This document shows, in pieces, positions 44,573-53,326 of a stretch of DNA of 64,000 nt (positions within the stretch are counted from its first letter, which is position 1; each line of letters starts with the position of its first letter). Below the pieces are notes generated by a model. It saw nothing but the letters and a program-made list of their open reading frames with translations. It ran no database searches and was not told the origin of the DNA. The stretch covers positions 62,001-126,000 of the forward strand of contig NZ_JAENHN010000048.1 of the NCBI RefSeq assembly GCF_016595795.1. The letters are read 5' to 3'. The position numbers and the translations under genes are program-made. Source of the DNA: Clostridium yunnanense. Its GTDB lineage: Bacteria > Bacillota > Clostridia > Clostridiales > Clostridiaceae.

Positions 44573-45160
44573 AGTAGTATTATTAACTTATGATAGCGTA
44601 CTAACATTACAATCATCTTAAGATAACTGTAACTCTTCCTATGTTTATAATAGTAAGCATAAATTCATATGTTTGTACAACAAATACTTTTCATTAAAGA
44701 GATTTTTATTGAATTTAAGTAACCTTTAATACATATATAATGCGGTTATTAGATATAGTATCAATAAAAAATATTTAGCTTATGTTTTTGCTATATCACC
44801 TACTTCACTTAAGTTTATCTTATTTTTTAGATATAAATATTATTACTTGTCCCACATTAATAATATTCATAGCGTATATAAATTTTTGTAATATTAACGG
44901 TCTTGGCTTTATATTAATTAAAAGACAAAGCCAAATCACCTCCACATTATATACCCTTTGCAATATTTTGGCAATTTTCAAAATATTCTAATATTCATTA
45001 ATTTAGGCGATAATAGTCAAAATCAGCCAGTCTATATTAATTAAAGCATGATTCTTTTGAAAATGTTTACTTTTTCAATATTTTACTTAATCTTCACATT
45101 GTTGTTTCATAATTTAAATAGCTATATCTAGCATCCATGCCAACTTTGTATAAAATGACA
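44573..45160. other. Large intergenic region without a supported gene
   Basis: About 590 bp upstream of hppA. Weak inverted repeats are seen (TTGGCTTT / AAAGCCAA at 44903-44932; AATATTTTG / CAAAATATT near 44965-44988). An open frame on the plus strand at 44782 has no ribosome binding site and hydrophobic low-complexity content. The region presumably holds the hppA promoter. Confidence 0.5.
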
Positions 45161-45164
45161 AAAA

Positions 45165-45220
45165 TAAAAAAGTGTACTGAAGCGATTTTCTTCAGTGCAC
45201 TTTTTTAACGCATCTGCCTT
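45165..45220 (-). ncRNA. Family D 3'-element, truncated, copy 3
   Basis: Keeps the terminator hairpin (GTGTACTGAAG / CTTCAGTGCAC, T run on the minus strand) and the GGCAGATGCG strand of the outer stem, but the 5' strand is replaced by the end of the acetyltransferase gene. It probably works only as a terminator. Confidence 0.55.
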
Positions 45221-45231
45221 TATATAACACA

Positions 45232-45753
45232 TTATTTTCTAAAAGCAGCCATAACTATCTCATCATAGTATCTTCCATCTTTAAACAACTCATCCTTAAG
45301 AACTCCTTCAACTATGAATCCACACTTCTCATAACTTTTTTGTGCTCTTTTATTAAAAGAAAAAACAGAAAGCTTAACTTTGTTTATATTCATATTGTTG
45401 AATATAAAATCCAGAAGCACTTTCATCGCATCAGTACCATATCCTTTACCCAAATACTCCTTGTCTCCAATCATGATACCAACTGTAGCCGTACGAGCTA
45501 GCCAGTTTACCTTCTGAATACCGCAGCCACCTATATATTTCTTAGTTTGGATATCTTCAATAGCAAAGTTGTATTCTCCTGTCTCTGTGCTCTTTTGCGA
45601 TTTCACCCATTCCTCTTCTTCCCATGAAGTCATAGGAAATGGGATTCCTGTTACCAGAAGTTTTTTAAGTTCCCTATCATTTACCATCTCTACTGCTCTA
45701 GGTATATCCTCTTCTTTATAAGCCCTTAAGCATACCTTTTCTCCATAATACAT
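45232..45753 (-). CDS. GNAT-family N-acetyltransferase (RimJ/RimL type)
   Basis: Cytoplasmic acetyltransferase of 173 aa. The acetyl-CoA site is seen in GIMIGDKEYLGKGYGTDA; NKVKLSVFSFNKRAQKSYEKCGF is the usual C-terminal part. The family acetylates protein N-termini, amino acids, spermidine or drugs; the substrate here is unknown. AAAGGGGG precedes the ATG. Monocistronic, ending in a truncated family D terminator. Confidence 0.9.
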   Translation of the reverse strand: MYYGEKVCLRAYKEEDIPRAVEMVNDRELKKLLVTGIPFPMTSWEEEEWVKSQKSTETGEYNFAIEDIQTKKYIGGCGIQKVNWLARTATVGIMIGDKEYLGKGYGTDAMKVLLDFIFNNMNINKVKLSVFSFNKRAQKSYEKCGFIVEGVLKDELFKDGRYYDEIVMAAFRK

Positions 45754-45916
45754 AACTCTTGTCCCCCTTTTGTTTAAATGTATACTGAAGACAAAAACTA
45801 TTACAAACTAAATGCATATTACATAGCTCATATAGCTTTTAACTTAAATGTTAAAAACTAGTATATCACTTCAAAATTAACTTGTCATCTATTTACTATC
45901 AAATAGTTCCTATGCT

Positions 45917-46672
45917 TTAATCATAATTTTCTTCTATTAGTATTTTTAGCATTTTTGCTGGATTGTTTAAAAAGGCTTTCGTTATACTGTAGTGTTCTGT
46001 TTCCTCATATCTAACTTCTTTAATACTATCATTTACTTCATAAATTGTGGAATCAGGATAGCTCATAAGGATAGGTGAATGAGTGGCTATAATAAACTGT
46101 GAATTTTTTTCTAAAAGACTATGCATTCTTGCAATCATAGAAAGCTGTCTAGCTGGAGATAATGCTGCTTCTGGCTCGTCTAATATATACAAGCCACGCC
46201 CATTAAATCTATTCATAAAAACTGAGAAAAAGGATTCTCCATGTGATTGCTTATGAAGGGATTTACCGCCGTAGGACATAAACATACCTGGCACATCTTT
46301 TTCTAATTCCTCTATATTTGTAGCTAGATTATAGAAACTCTCTGCTCTTAAAAAGAAACCATCTTGTGGTTTTTTAACCCCTTTTATAAGCTTAATATGC
46401 TCATACAATTCAGAATGAGTATCATTAGTGGAGAAGTTAAAATTTATAGTTCCTCCCTCTGGATTAAAGCCATATGCTGTTGCAATCGCTTCTAAAATTG
46501 TAGATTTTCCAGATCCATTCTCACCTACAAAAAATGTTACTTTAGGATGAAAATCTAACCTATCTATGCTTCTTACAGCCTTTACGCAGTACGGATATTC
46601 TTCCAAAGAATAACCTCTGGCCTTCTTTAATTCCATACTTCTTAGATACTGATTTACCTGTGATAAATTCAT
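45917..46672 (-). CDS. AAA-type ATPase of the ABC/SMC-like (AAA_21) group
   Basis: Soluble ATPase of 251 aa. Walker A is GENGSGKST, the signature-like SHGES lies near residue 140, Walker B is GLYILDEPEAAL and the switch His is in IATHSPI. There is no coiled-coil insertion and no nuclease domain. Such compact proteins are common and of unknown role; they can be parts of defence pairs, but no partner gene is adjacent. The start has only a weak ribosome binding site; an inverted repeat (46681-46706) lies in the leader. Confidence 0.85.
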   Translation of the reverse strand: MNLSQVNQYLRSMELKKARGYSLEEYPYCVKAVRSIDRLDFHPKVTFFVGENGSGKSTILEAIATAYGFNPEGGTINFNFSTNDTHSELYEHIKLIKGVKKPQDGFFLRAESFYNLATNIEELEKDVPGMFMSYGGKSLHKQSHGESFFSVFMNRFNGRGLYILDEPEAALSPARQLSMIARMHSLLEKNSQFIIATHSPILMSYPDSTIYEVNDSIKEVRYEETEHYSITKAFLNNPAKMLKILIEENYD

Positions 46673-46759
46673 ATACTATACTTAGCTACATTATCATCTC
46701 AGCTAAGCTCTCCCCCTTTTATAAATTCTTATTAAAATGCACTGTTAAACCAACTTATT

Positions 46760-47320
46760 CTAGACCTTAATCTTATAATTCTTTTGTTTATTTATATATT
46801 TCCTGAATATATAAATAGTTAATAAACAACTTAGACTTCCTAAAACTATCCCACCCAATACATCTGAAGGATAGTGCACATATAAGTACAGCCTAGAGAA
46901 AGCTATAAGTGCAGCAAGCAGATAAAACGCTACTGAATACGTTCTAAAACAATAAGATAATATGCCCGCAGCTGCAAATGATGCTGTTGTATGTCCCGAT
47001 GGGAAGGAATAAGAATTAGGTTTCTTAATCAATAATTCCATTCCTGGAACATGGGTAAAAGGCCTTCCACGCTGAACTATATTCTTTATAATAACTTCTC
47101 CAAATAGCGCACCAAGTATTATAGCCATTAGCAGCATAAAACCTGACTTTCTATACTTTTTACTAATAATTAACCCTAAGGCTATTGCTATCCATATAAC
47201 TCCACTATCCCCTAAATTAGTCAAGACAATCATTACTTTATCCAGCCAAAAAGAGTGAAGGTTATTCTTTATGAAATCCAAGATTGAATTATCTATACTG
47301 TATATTGATGAAATCATCAT
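46760..47320 (-). CDS. PAP2-family membrane phosphatase
   Basis: Membrane protein of 186 aa with five or six helices and the three phosphatase motifs: KNIVQRGRP, PSGHTTAS and SRLYLYVHYPSD. It likely dephosphorylates undecaprenyl pyrophosphate or other lipid phosphates on the outer face of the membrane. The start is placed at the MM pair at 47320 or 47317; the longer frame would need a TTG without a ribosome binding site. Monocistronic. Confidence 0.9.
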   Translation of the reverse strand: MMISSIYSIDNSILDFIKNNLHSFWLDKVMIVLTNLGDSGVIWIAIALGLIISKKYRKSGFMLLMAIILGALFGEVIIKNIVQRGRPFTHVPGMELLIKKPNSYSFPSGHTTASFAAAGILSYCFRTYSVAFYLLAALIAFSRLYLYVHYPSDVLGGIVLGSLSCLLTIYIFRKYINKQKNYKIKV

Positions 47321-47353
47321 ACCACCCACTTTACAACTCTTGTTCTTACTCAA

Positions 47354-47694
47354 TCTTAATTATATATACTTAAGCTTAATCTAACCTTAAATATTTCCTT
47401 GTACCTATGTATACTTAACTTTCATATATCACTTAAATATAAGGATAGTATCAAATATGTATCTCCACATATTTGAAAAAATCAATTATGTACTATGATA
47501 TCACACAATTCAAGTTTTTTATTTTAATTTTTTATAAACTCATCATAATAGGTGTTTAAATTTACATTTTTATAAGATTTGAGCGTTGAATATGGTATGA
47601 TAAATACTATAATAAATATAAGAAAATCTAAAATATGGATATTATTATAAGGTATGCTTACATTTTAACCATTTTATTAAATAGGGAGGTACGA
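47354..47694. other. Divergent promoter region, no gene seen
   Basis: A/T-rich gap between the divergent PAP2 and hypothetical genes. TATGATAAATACTATAATAAA-like promoter sequence occurs near 47592-47612. No other structure was seen. Confidence 0.5.
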
Positions 47695-48171
47695 ATGGGC
47701 AATTATTCTGATGATGGAAAGTTACATATAATGATACTAAATAAAAGTTATATTGAAGCTTTAGACTTGCAAGAAATAGATAGAATGTTAACTGTTTTCA
47801 AACGAGATGGAGTTAAAAAATATAAAAATAATATAGTTTTTCAAGTTGATGGCTACGATGATGATCCTCGTGAAATATTTGAAATTCCAGAAATTAAGGC
47901 GTTTTATAAGAAAGTATTTGATAAATACCCTTATATGTTATATTTCTTAAGCAATGTAAATTCAAATGATGCATGGGTACTAGCTTGTTTATGTAATAAA
48001 CATCAAACCTGCAGTGTAGTTGGAAAAACAAATATTGATTTAAAGATGCAATTTGATAACAATCTCTTATCCCAGATACTAAATCAGACCATAGCATATA
48101 TGAGGCAAATACGGGAAAACTCAAGAAGCATTTTAAAAATGAGAGTAAGACTTGCTTCTATGTTATTATAA
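47695..48171 (+). CDS. Hypothetical protein
   Basis: A 158-aa soluble protein with AGGGAGGTACGA before the ATG. The sequence has mixed alpha/beta character: an acidic DGYDDDPRE loop, an EIPEIKAFYKKVF helix, then CLCNKHQTC, which could be a metal or redox site with three Cys and one His. Helical basic C-terminus. I cannot name a family. Solitary gene followed by a partial family A repeat and a hairpin. Confidence 0.7.
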   Translation: MGNYSDDGKLHIMILNKSYIEALDLQEIDRMLTVFKRDGVKKYKNNIVFQVDGYDDDPREIFEIPEIKAFYKKVFDKYPYMLYFLSNVNSNDAWVLACLCNKHQTCSVVGKTNIDLKMQFDNNLLSQILNQTIAYMRQIRENSRSILKMRVRLASMLL

Positions 48172-48198
48172 AATTAGGCGATGTTAAAGCACCGTTTT

Positions 48199-48255
48199 GA
48201 AATTGATTCTTTAATCATCCTTAATGAGCTTACGCAAAGAATTAACATGAATAAA
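48199..48255. repeat. Partial family A repeat
   Basis: TTAATGAGCTTACGCAAAGA and the adjoining AATTAACATGAA match one end of the full element at 57013 (in the same orientation); the end sequence before it is diverged and the rest of the element is absent. Confidence 0.6.
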
Positions 48256-48300
48256 GCCATGCATAATAGAGGACTTACCTCCATATTTATGCATGGCTTT
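48253..48300. terminator. Bidirectional terminator between convergent genes
   Basis: Perfect 14-bp inverted repeat AAAGCCATGCATAA / TTATGCATGGCTTT around a 20-nt loop that itself holds AGGACTTACCT. It separates the hypothetical gene (plus) from the aminotransferase (minus). Confidence 0.75.
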
Positions 48301-48374
48301 CGTATTATTTAAGACTTTTGTACATTATGCACTAGCCTTTTTTATCTAAAAACATGAAATATTATAGAAACCCG

Positions 48375-49559
48375 TTATTTAAATTCTTGTACTAGATTTT
48401 CAAAAGCTTGAATTGAGTTTTCTATCATATCGAACTTAACACAATATGACATTCTGAAATACCCCGGACATCCAAAACCACTGCCTGGTACAAGTAGTAA
48501 ATTATATTTCATAGCCCTTTTTACAAACTCTACATCATCTTCAATCAATGCTTTAGGGAATAGATAAAAAGCTCCTTGCGGTTTTACGCACTGAAATCCT
48601 AAGGAAGTAATCTTCTCATAAAGAAAATCTCTTCTTTTTTCATACTCACCTATATCAACTTTTGCTTTTAATGAATCCCCTATAACCTTTTGGAATAAAG
48701 CAGGAGCATTTACAAAGCCGAGAGTTCTATTACAAAAACTTAGTGCACCTATTAGTAAATCTATCTGTTCTATTTTGCTGCTAGCTGCTATATATCCTAT
48801 TCTCTCTCCAGCAAGCCCTAAAGATTTACTGAAAGAATTTACTATTATAGCATTTTTAAATATGGATAATAAACTAGGGATTTTTATGTTTTCATAAACT
48901 ATTTCTTTGTAAGGTTCATCTGAAATCACAAATATAGTTATCCCATATTCTTTTTCTTTTTCATCTATTATTGATGCTATCTTATTAAGAGTTTCTTTAC
49001 TGTAAACTACTCCAGTTGGATTATTAGGATTATTTATAATAATAGCCTTTGTCTTTCTGCTTATACTATTTTCGAAAGCTTCAAGATTAGGCTCAAAAGT
49101 CTTAGTATCAGGTGGTACTACTACGGTTTTTCCTCCATTATTGTCAGCATAAAAATTATACTCAACAAAATACGGAGCGAAGACAATAACCTCTTCTTCT
49201 GGATTCAATATAGACTTTAATACAACATTCAAGCCTCCAGCAGCCCCTACTGTCATTACAATATTATTACATGAAAGCTCTACTCCACTTTCTTCTTGTA
49301 AAAGTTTAGCTATCTTCTCTCTTACATCTACATACCCTGCATTGCTCATATATCTATGGATTCCTTTTTCATCCCCTAGAATATGCTTTTTTAGCGACTC
49401 TGTAACTTCCTTTGGCGGCTCTGCGTAAGGGTTACCTATGCTATAATCATATACTTTATCTGCCCCATGAATTTTAGCTAGTCTTTCTCCTTCTTCAAAC
49501 ATCAACCTTATCCAAGATGAATTACTCAAATTAGTTATTACTTTTTCTGAAAACACCAA
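48375..49559 (-). CDS. Class I/II pyridoxal-phosphate aminotransferase
   Basis: Fold type I aminotransferase of 394 aa, related to aspartate/aromatic aminotransferases. The PLP Lys is in SFSKSLGLAGERIGY; NNPNNPTG and VISDEPY are also diagnostic, with the substrate Arg in YFRMSYC. The amino-acid substrate cannot be fixed from sequence. The start is a GTG with GGGGG upstream. Monocistronic. Confidence 0.93.
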   Translation of the reverse strand: MVFSEKVITNLSNSSWIRLMFEEGERLAKIHGADKVYDYSIGNPYAEPPKEVTESLKKHILGDEKGIHRYMSNAGYVDVREKIAKLLQEESGVELSCNNIVMTVGAAGGLNVVLKSILNPEEEVIVFAPYFVEYNFYADNNGGKTVVVPPDTKTFEPNLEAFENSISRKTKAIIINNPNNPTGVVYSKETLNKIASIIDEKEKEYGITIFVISDEPYKEIVYENIKIPSLLSIFKNAIIVNSFSKSLGLAGERIGYIAASSKIEQIDLLIGALSFCNRTLGFVNAPALFQKVIGDSLKAKVDIGEYEKRRDFLYEKITSLGFQCVKPQGAFYLFPKALIEDDVEFVKRAMKYNLLLVPGSGFGCPGYFRMSYCVKFDMIENSIQAFENLVQEFK

Positions 49560-49837
49560 AATGCCCCCTTTTCTTAATGCATCAAATTACTTTTAACATT
49601 TATTATACTACTTTATACTTGGATTTTATAGGTAAAGTATCCTTCACAGTAAAATCCTTTTATATTTTCGAAAGAAAACTTTGAAAATATAAATTAAATC
49701 AAGAAATAGTTCATTTATATTTTAGTAGATAATTAATAGCTGCAGTTGGAACACTATTGATATAATAAGATAATTAATATAATGAAAATATAATTTCTTA
49801 ATAATGATGTAAATAACTATAAAGGAGCTAAGTAATT

Positions 49838-50368
49838 ATGGATAATAAAAGTAAAGTATACACCTATATTGCAACCAGTCTGGATGGTTACATTGCCACA
49901 CTGGATGATGGTTTAGAATGGTTATTTAAAGTAGAAGGTGAGGGTGATAATGGTTACTCTGAGTTCTATGAAACCATAGATACTATCATTATGGGGCGAA
50001 AAACCTATGATTGGATAATAACAAATGAAAAAGGTAACTTTCCTTATAAGAATAAGTCTTGCTATGTATTCTCTAACACTTTGGTAGGAAAAAATGAAAA
50101 TGTTCAGTTTATAAATGAAGATGTAGTTTCTTTCACTAATAAACTTAAAGCATCCAAAGAAGGCAACATATGGGTAGTAGGAGGCGGAGATCTATTACAT
50201 TATTTTATAAAAGAAAGACTAGTTGATGAATTTATAATTACAGTTGCTCCAACTATAATCGGAAAAGGCATTCCTTTATTTAAAGAAATTGATTTTGAGT
50301 TAGAACTAAGACTTAAAAACATAAGAAGATTTAATCAATTTGTTGAACTGCATTACGGGCTAAAATAA
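49838..50368 (+). CDS. Dihydrofolate reductase/RibD C-terminal family protein
   Basis: Reductase-like protein of 176 aa, YyaP/YwjB-type. It has the RibD-C/DHFR fold markers: YIATSLDGYIA at the N-terminus, IIMGRKTYDWI, and VVGGGDLLHYF for NADPH binding. It is likely an NADPH-dependent reductase of unknown substrate and not the main folate DHFR. AAAGGAG precedes the ATG. Stand-alone and ending in a bidirectional terminator. Confidence 0.88.
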   Translation: MDNKSKVYTYIATSLDGYIATLDDGLEWLFKVEGEGDNGYSEFYETIDTIIMGRKTYDWIITNEKGNFPYKNKSCYVFSNTLVGKNENVQFINEDVVSFTNKLKASKEGNIWVVGGGDLLHYFIKERLVDEFIITVAPTIIGKGIPLFKEIDFELELRLKNIRRFNQFVELHYGLK

Positions 50369-50410
50369 CCTTAAATTATAAAAGTTTCACTGAAGTAAAG
50401 AATATAGAAC

Positions 50411-50455
50411 AAAAAGAGTGAAGTGATTATTTAAATAATCATTTCACCTTTTTTG
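50411..50455. terminator. Bidirectional terminator between convergent genes
   Basis: GTGAAGTGATTATTT / AAATAATCATTTCAC inverted repeat flanked by A and T runs. Serves the reductase-like gene (plus) and the methyltransferase (minus). Confidence 0.85.
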
Positions 50456-50459
50456 TTTT

Positions 50460-51338
50460 TTATAAAGTTTTCTCAGCCATAATAGTGAAAGTTTTAGGAA
50501 TCCCCTTATCAAAAACTTCTGAAGATAAGTTTGGTTCTTCCTCTAAGCTTTTAATTACTAGACCTGAAGTTGCAACACTTGTTACAATCTCCCCAAGGGT
50601 CCATTTACGAAGAAATACCTTTTTAGGTTCGTCATTCTCTGAATATTTATGATACGATACATCCTTTTCTTCTAAAGAAGTATCAAAGTAATCACCAGTT
50701 ACCTTGTGCTTTCGCACTTTTGCAGTTGATCCCCTAGAACTTATTAGCTTAGTAGATATAGGGTGAAAATCTCTTATTAAAGCAATTCCTCCCTTATCAA
50801 GAAGCTCGTATATTACTTTCATAAATGGCGATAAATCTGTAAAGTAGTGTAGTATCCCCATCTCAGCAAATACAATATCATAATTAACTAACAACTGCTC
50901 CTTAGGCAACTTTAATACATCAGATACTATATACTCTATTTTTACTCCCGCTGCCTTTGCAAGATCCAAAGCGTATCTCTTATTGCCTTCCGAAAAATCA
51001 ACTACAGTAACTTGTGCTCCAAGCAGAGCTAATGCAACAGCCTTATTGCCATTGGATCCCATCAAGTTCATTATCTTCTTTCCTTTTACATCACCAAATT
51101 TATCATGAAGTATAGAAAGTAATCCTTCAGGATTCTTACTTATTCTCTCTGCAGCTTCTTCTGCCGTGCCAAATCTATTGACCCACGCGTTGTAAGTTTC
51201 TTTATTCCATATTTCTTCGTTACTATCTATAACAACCTTGCTCCCACTGTCCGAGCTATTAAAATCCATTATGCCTGTTGTGTCTAATTTTTCTTCCAAT
51301 TTGAAATCCTCCAAATTCTCTAAACCAATAATTTTCAT
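50460..51338 (-). CDS. SAM-dependent methyltransferase
   Basis: Class I Rossmann methyltransferase of 292 aa. Motif I is degenerate (NLMGSNGNKA), motif II is VTVVDFSEGN, and DIVFAEMGILHYF is the motif IV area. The N-terminal 60 aa precede WNKETYNAWVNRFG, where many relatives begin. The substrate is unknown. A TATAAT -10 box (51344-51349) ends only 5 nt before the annotated ATG and there is no ribosome binding site, so the mRNA may be leaderless. An alternative start further in cannot be excluded. Confidence 0.85.
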   Translation of the reverse strand: MKIIGLENLEDFKLEEKLDTTGIMDFNSSDSGSKVVIDSNEEIWNKETYNAWVNRFGTAEEAAERISKNPEGLLSILHDKFGDVKGKKIMNLMGSNGNKAVALALLGAQVTVVDFSEGNKRYALDLAKAAGVKIEYIVSDVLKLPKEQLLVNYDIVFAEMGILHYFTDLSPFMKVIYELLDKGGIALIRDFHPISTKLISSRGSTAKVRKHKVTGDYFDTSLEEKDVSYHKYSENDEPKKVFLRKWTLGEIVTSVATSGLVIKSLEEEPNLSSEVFDKGIPKTFTIMAEKTL

Positions 51339-51343
51339 ATCAG

Positions 51344-51349
51344 ATTATA
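51344..51349 (-). promoter_or_regulatory. -10 box adjacent to the methyltransferase start codon
   Basis: TATAAT on the minus strand, 5 nt before the ATG. Transcription would start at about the A of the ATG, giving a leaderless mRNA. A -35 element is not clear. Confidence 0.5.
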
Positions 51350-51419
51350 CCATCTATTTTAATTATTTACTAAGAATTTATTATATACACCGTAATAATC
51401 TGTATTATGCTTTTATATG

Positions 51420-51513
51420 GATGTACCACTTAGTAGTAAAATTTATATTTTAAATTCTCTACTCAGGACCTAGCAGAGTTTTAAAAATAGATTTCGCTTC
51501 GAAGTGGTACATC
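51420..51513. repeat. Family B palindromic repeat, copy 3
   Basis: Perfect 12-bp ends GATGTACCACTT / AAGTGGTACATC, with inner arms TTTTAAATTCTCT / AGAGTTTTAAAA. Two nt from a family C repeat. Confidence 0.8.
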
Positions 51514-51515
51514 TT

Positions 51516-51617
51516 TATAGAGTTCCTAGCTCAACTATTAATTTATACATGCTCGAAAATCCCCAGAACCCGCGATTTTCGAACAAGTATAAATTAAGTT
51601 TCGATATAGGAACTCTT
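51516..51617. repeat. Family C palindromic repeat, copy 4
   Basis: Outer ends TAGAGTTCCTA / TAGGAACTCTT; inner arms AATTTATAC / GTATAAATT and CGAAAATC / GATTTTCG. The best-formed member of the family. It overlaps the 3' end region of the small membrane protein gene at 51625. Confidence 0.8.
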
Positions 51618-51624
51618 TATCAGC

Positions 51625-52056
51625 TTACTTCCAAGAAAGATTAAACTCACCCTTAGTCTTTTCTCCTACAACTTGTATATGACAAGTACCCTTTTCCTTT
51701 GCCGTATATTTAAATACACCACTGTTATCTTCAAGTAGATTTTTTATTTCTTTATCTTCTTCGTTGAAAAATACTATTTTCAAGTTTCCTTCTTTTACTG
51801 CAGATGAATAATTAATAGTCAGCTCCTCATCAGCTTTAACTTTTATTCTCTTATTCATGGATCCATTAAAATAGCTATAACTCTTGTTCCATGAATTGAG
51901 TGTTGAAGTTTCAAAAGCTCCTCTCTCACTAAAACTATCGGTATAAAACTTACCATTAAATGTACCTTTTATTAATACTGTAACAGCTAGTGACACTACC
52001 ATTATCACTGCAATGAATATTATCCATACAAATTTATACTTTTTAAATATCTCCAT
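51625..52056 (-). CDS. Hypothetical membrane-anchored protein in the ECF sigma operon
   Basis: A 143-aa protein with one N-terminal helix (about 9-31) and an extracytoplasmic beta-rich domain with FNGSMNKRIKVKADEELTINY. It could bind a surface ligand. AGGAGG precedes the ATG, 34 nt after the zinc-ribbon protein's stop. Last gene of the sigma operon. No family recognised. Confidence 0.7.
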   Translation of the reverse strand: MEIFKKYKFVWIIFIAVIMVVSLAVTVLIKGTFNGKFYTDSFSERGAFETSTLNSWNKSYSYFNGSMNKRIKVKADEELTINYSSAVKEGNLKIVFFNEEDKEIKNLLEDNSGVFKYTAKEKGTCHIQVVGEKTKGEFNLSWK

Positions 52057-52090
52057 ATCAAATTCCTCCTAAACATTAAAATTCATTATC

Positions 52091-52432
52091 TTAGTACTTA
52101 TTCTTACAACTAGGACAATAATTCCAGCTTTCCTTCATAATACTTCCGCAATTTGCACAAATCTTGCCTATATCTGCTCCACAGTTTGTACATATGGTTA
52201 ATCCACGCTCTAAATGTGCTCCACAAGTTTTACATTTTTCTTCTCTTCCTCTGGTGAGCATTAGATAAACTATTAAGGAAACTGGAACGCTGAATAGTGC
52301 TAAAACAGCCCATCCCAATGCAAATCTTTCATTTCTATTCCGCGCATCTAAATATATCCACAACGACTGTCCAAGCCAAATTAAAAGGATTATAAAGCTT
52401 ACGCTAAATATAACCGATTCACCTAAATTCAT
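52091..52432 (-). CDS. Two-helix membrane protein with double zinc ribbon (YxlD-like position)
   Basis: A 113-aa protein. Two helices (about 7-27 and 42-60) flank a YLDARNR loop, resembling small PLDc_N/YxlD-type proteins. The C-terminal 45 aa hold four CxxC pairs (CKTC, CTNC, CANC, CPSC), a double zinc ribbon. In B. subtilis the sigY operon encodes YxlC and YxlD as negative regulators; the position here fits, but the zinc-ribbon tail is extra. Starts inside the end of the upstream gene. Confidence 0.75.
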   Translation of the reverse strand: MNLGESVIFSVSFIILLIWLGQSLWIYLDARNRNERFALGWAVLALFSVPVSLIVYLMLTRGREEKCKTCGAHLERGLTICTNCGADIGKICANCGSIMKESWNYCPSCKNKY

Positions 52433-52761
52433 AAAAAAACTCCTCCTTTAATTCTCTTTTGCAACTTAGGAAGCATGATAAGTGGTATTAAAAGAGATAT
52501 AAAACTATTTATACTTATCCATATAACAATGCCCATCCTAAATAATATATTAAACTGTATTATAAGTACTAGAAGCACTACCCCACCATATAAAAAGTCA
52601 GATATAATAAGCTTTTTCTTTTTTTCCTTATATTGAACTTTATCAATTAAATCACTTACGTTTAACTTTTTAATAAGTCCGAGCTGTTCTAATAAACTGT
52701 CATCTAGCAACTTATTTTTGTCTAAACAATAATCATCATGAACCTCTTTATTCCTTTTCAT
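52429..52761 (-). CDS. Small membrane protein, probable anti-sigma partner (YxlC-like position)
   Basis: A 110-aa protein with a charged N-terminal half (1-50) and two helices (about 55-75 and 80-100). It directly follows and overlaps the ECF sigma gene by 14 bp, the usual place of an anti-sigma factor. The sequence has no classic zinc-anti-sigma motif (HxxxCxxC). AAGGAGG precedes the ATG. The role is inferred from position. Confidence 0.65.
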   Translation of the reverse strand: MKRNKEVHDDYCLDKNKLLDDSLLEQLGLIKKLNVSDLIDKVQYKEKKKKLIISDFLYGGVVLLVLIIQFNILFRMGIVIWISINSFISLLIPLIMLPKLQKRIKGGVFL

Positions 52762-53302
52762 AGATAGATACCTCCTTAGACTTAAACATACTCTTTAACC
52801 CCTTGATAGTGTTGTGTAATCGTGACTTTACAGTCCCTTCTGCGCATCCCATTATATTGCTTATCTCTTCTAAGCTATATCCATAATAATGCTTTAATAT
52901 GAAGGTTACTCTTTTTTCATAACTTAAAGTTTGTAATTCTCTTAGAACTTCTTCAACCTGCATCTTTGCTTCTATTTTATCTTCAACTGCTGATCCGTTA
53001 CTTACTAAAGATTCATCACTTAGCTCATAAAATTTAATTCTCTTTTGTCTATTATAATTATTTCTGTATAAATTCAAGGCTATCTTTATAAGCCATGTTG
53101 AAAACTTACTTTCGCCTCTATATGACTTTATATTTATAACTGCTTTCATAAGGGTTTCCTGAAGTAGGTCTTCAGAGAGATAAATATCTCCAGTAAGCTT
53201 TATTATGAATCCATTAAGAGTTTTATAATTCCGCTCAATCAATGTACTAAGTGCCTGTTTATCTTCACCTTTGGCTCTAGTTAAAAGTTCTTGCTCTTCC
53301 AA
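52748..53302 (-). CDS. ECF-type RNA polymerase sigma factor (SigY-like operon)
   Basis: Sigma-70 family protein of 184 aa with only regions 2 and 4. Region 2 includes DIYLSEDLLQETLMKA and STWLIKIALNLYRN; region 4 holds YGYSLEEISNIMGCAEGTVKSRLH. It directs polymerase to its own promoter set and is presumably held inactive by the membrane proteins encoded downstream. The start is likely the TTG at 53302, because GGGAGGGG lies just before it; the ATG at 53326 would place that site inside the gene. First gene of a four-gene operon. Confidence 0.9.
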   Translation of the reverse strand: MEEQELLTRAKGEDKQALSTLIERNYKTLNGFIIKLTGDIYLSEDLLQETLMKAVINIKSYRGESKFSTWLIKIALNLYRNNYNRQKRIKFYELSDESLVSNGSAVEDKIEAKMQVEEVLRELQTLSYEKRVTFILKHYYGYSLEEISNIMGCAEGTVKSRLHNTIKGLKSMFKSKEVSIYEKE

Positions 53303-53326
53303 AGTTTTATCCCCTCCCAACTCCAT

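Noticed and set aside
44782-44991. Plus-strand 69-codon frame in the gap before hppA
   Set aside because: No Shine-Dalgarno, low-complexity hydrophobic composition and no neighbour in the same direction.
45917-46672. AAA ATPase considered as part of an anti-phage defence pair
   Set aside because: No adjacent nuclease, TOPRIM or other effector gene; neighbours are a PAP2 phosphatase and an acetyltransferase in separate units.
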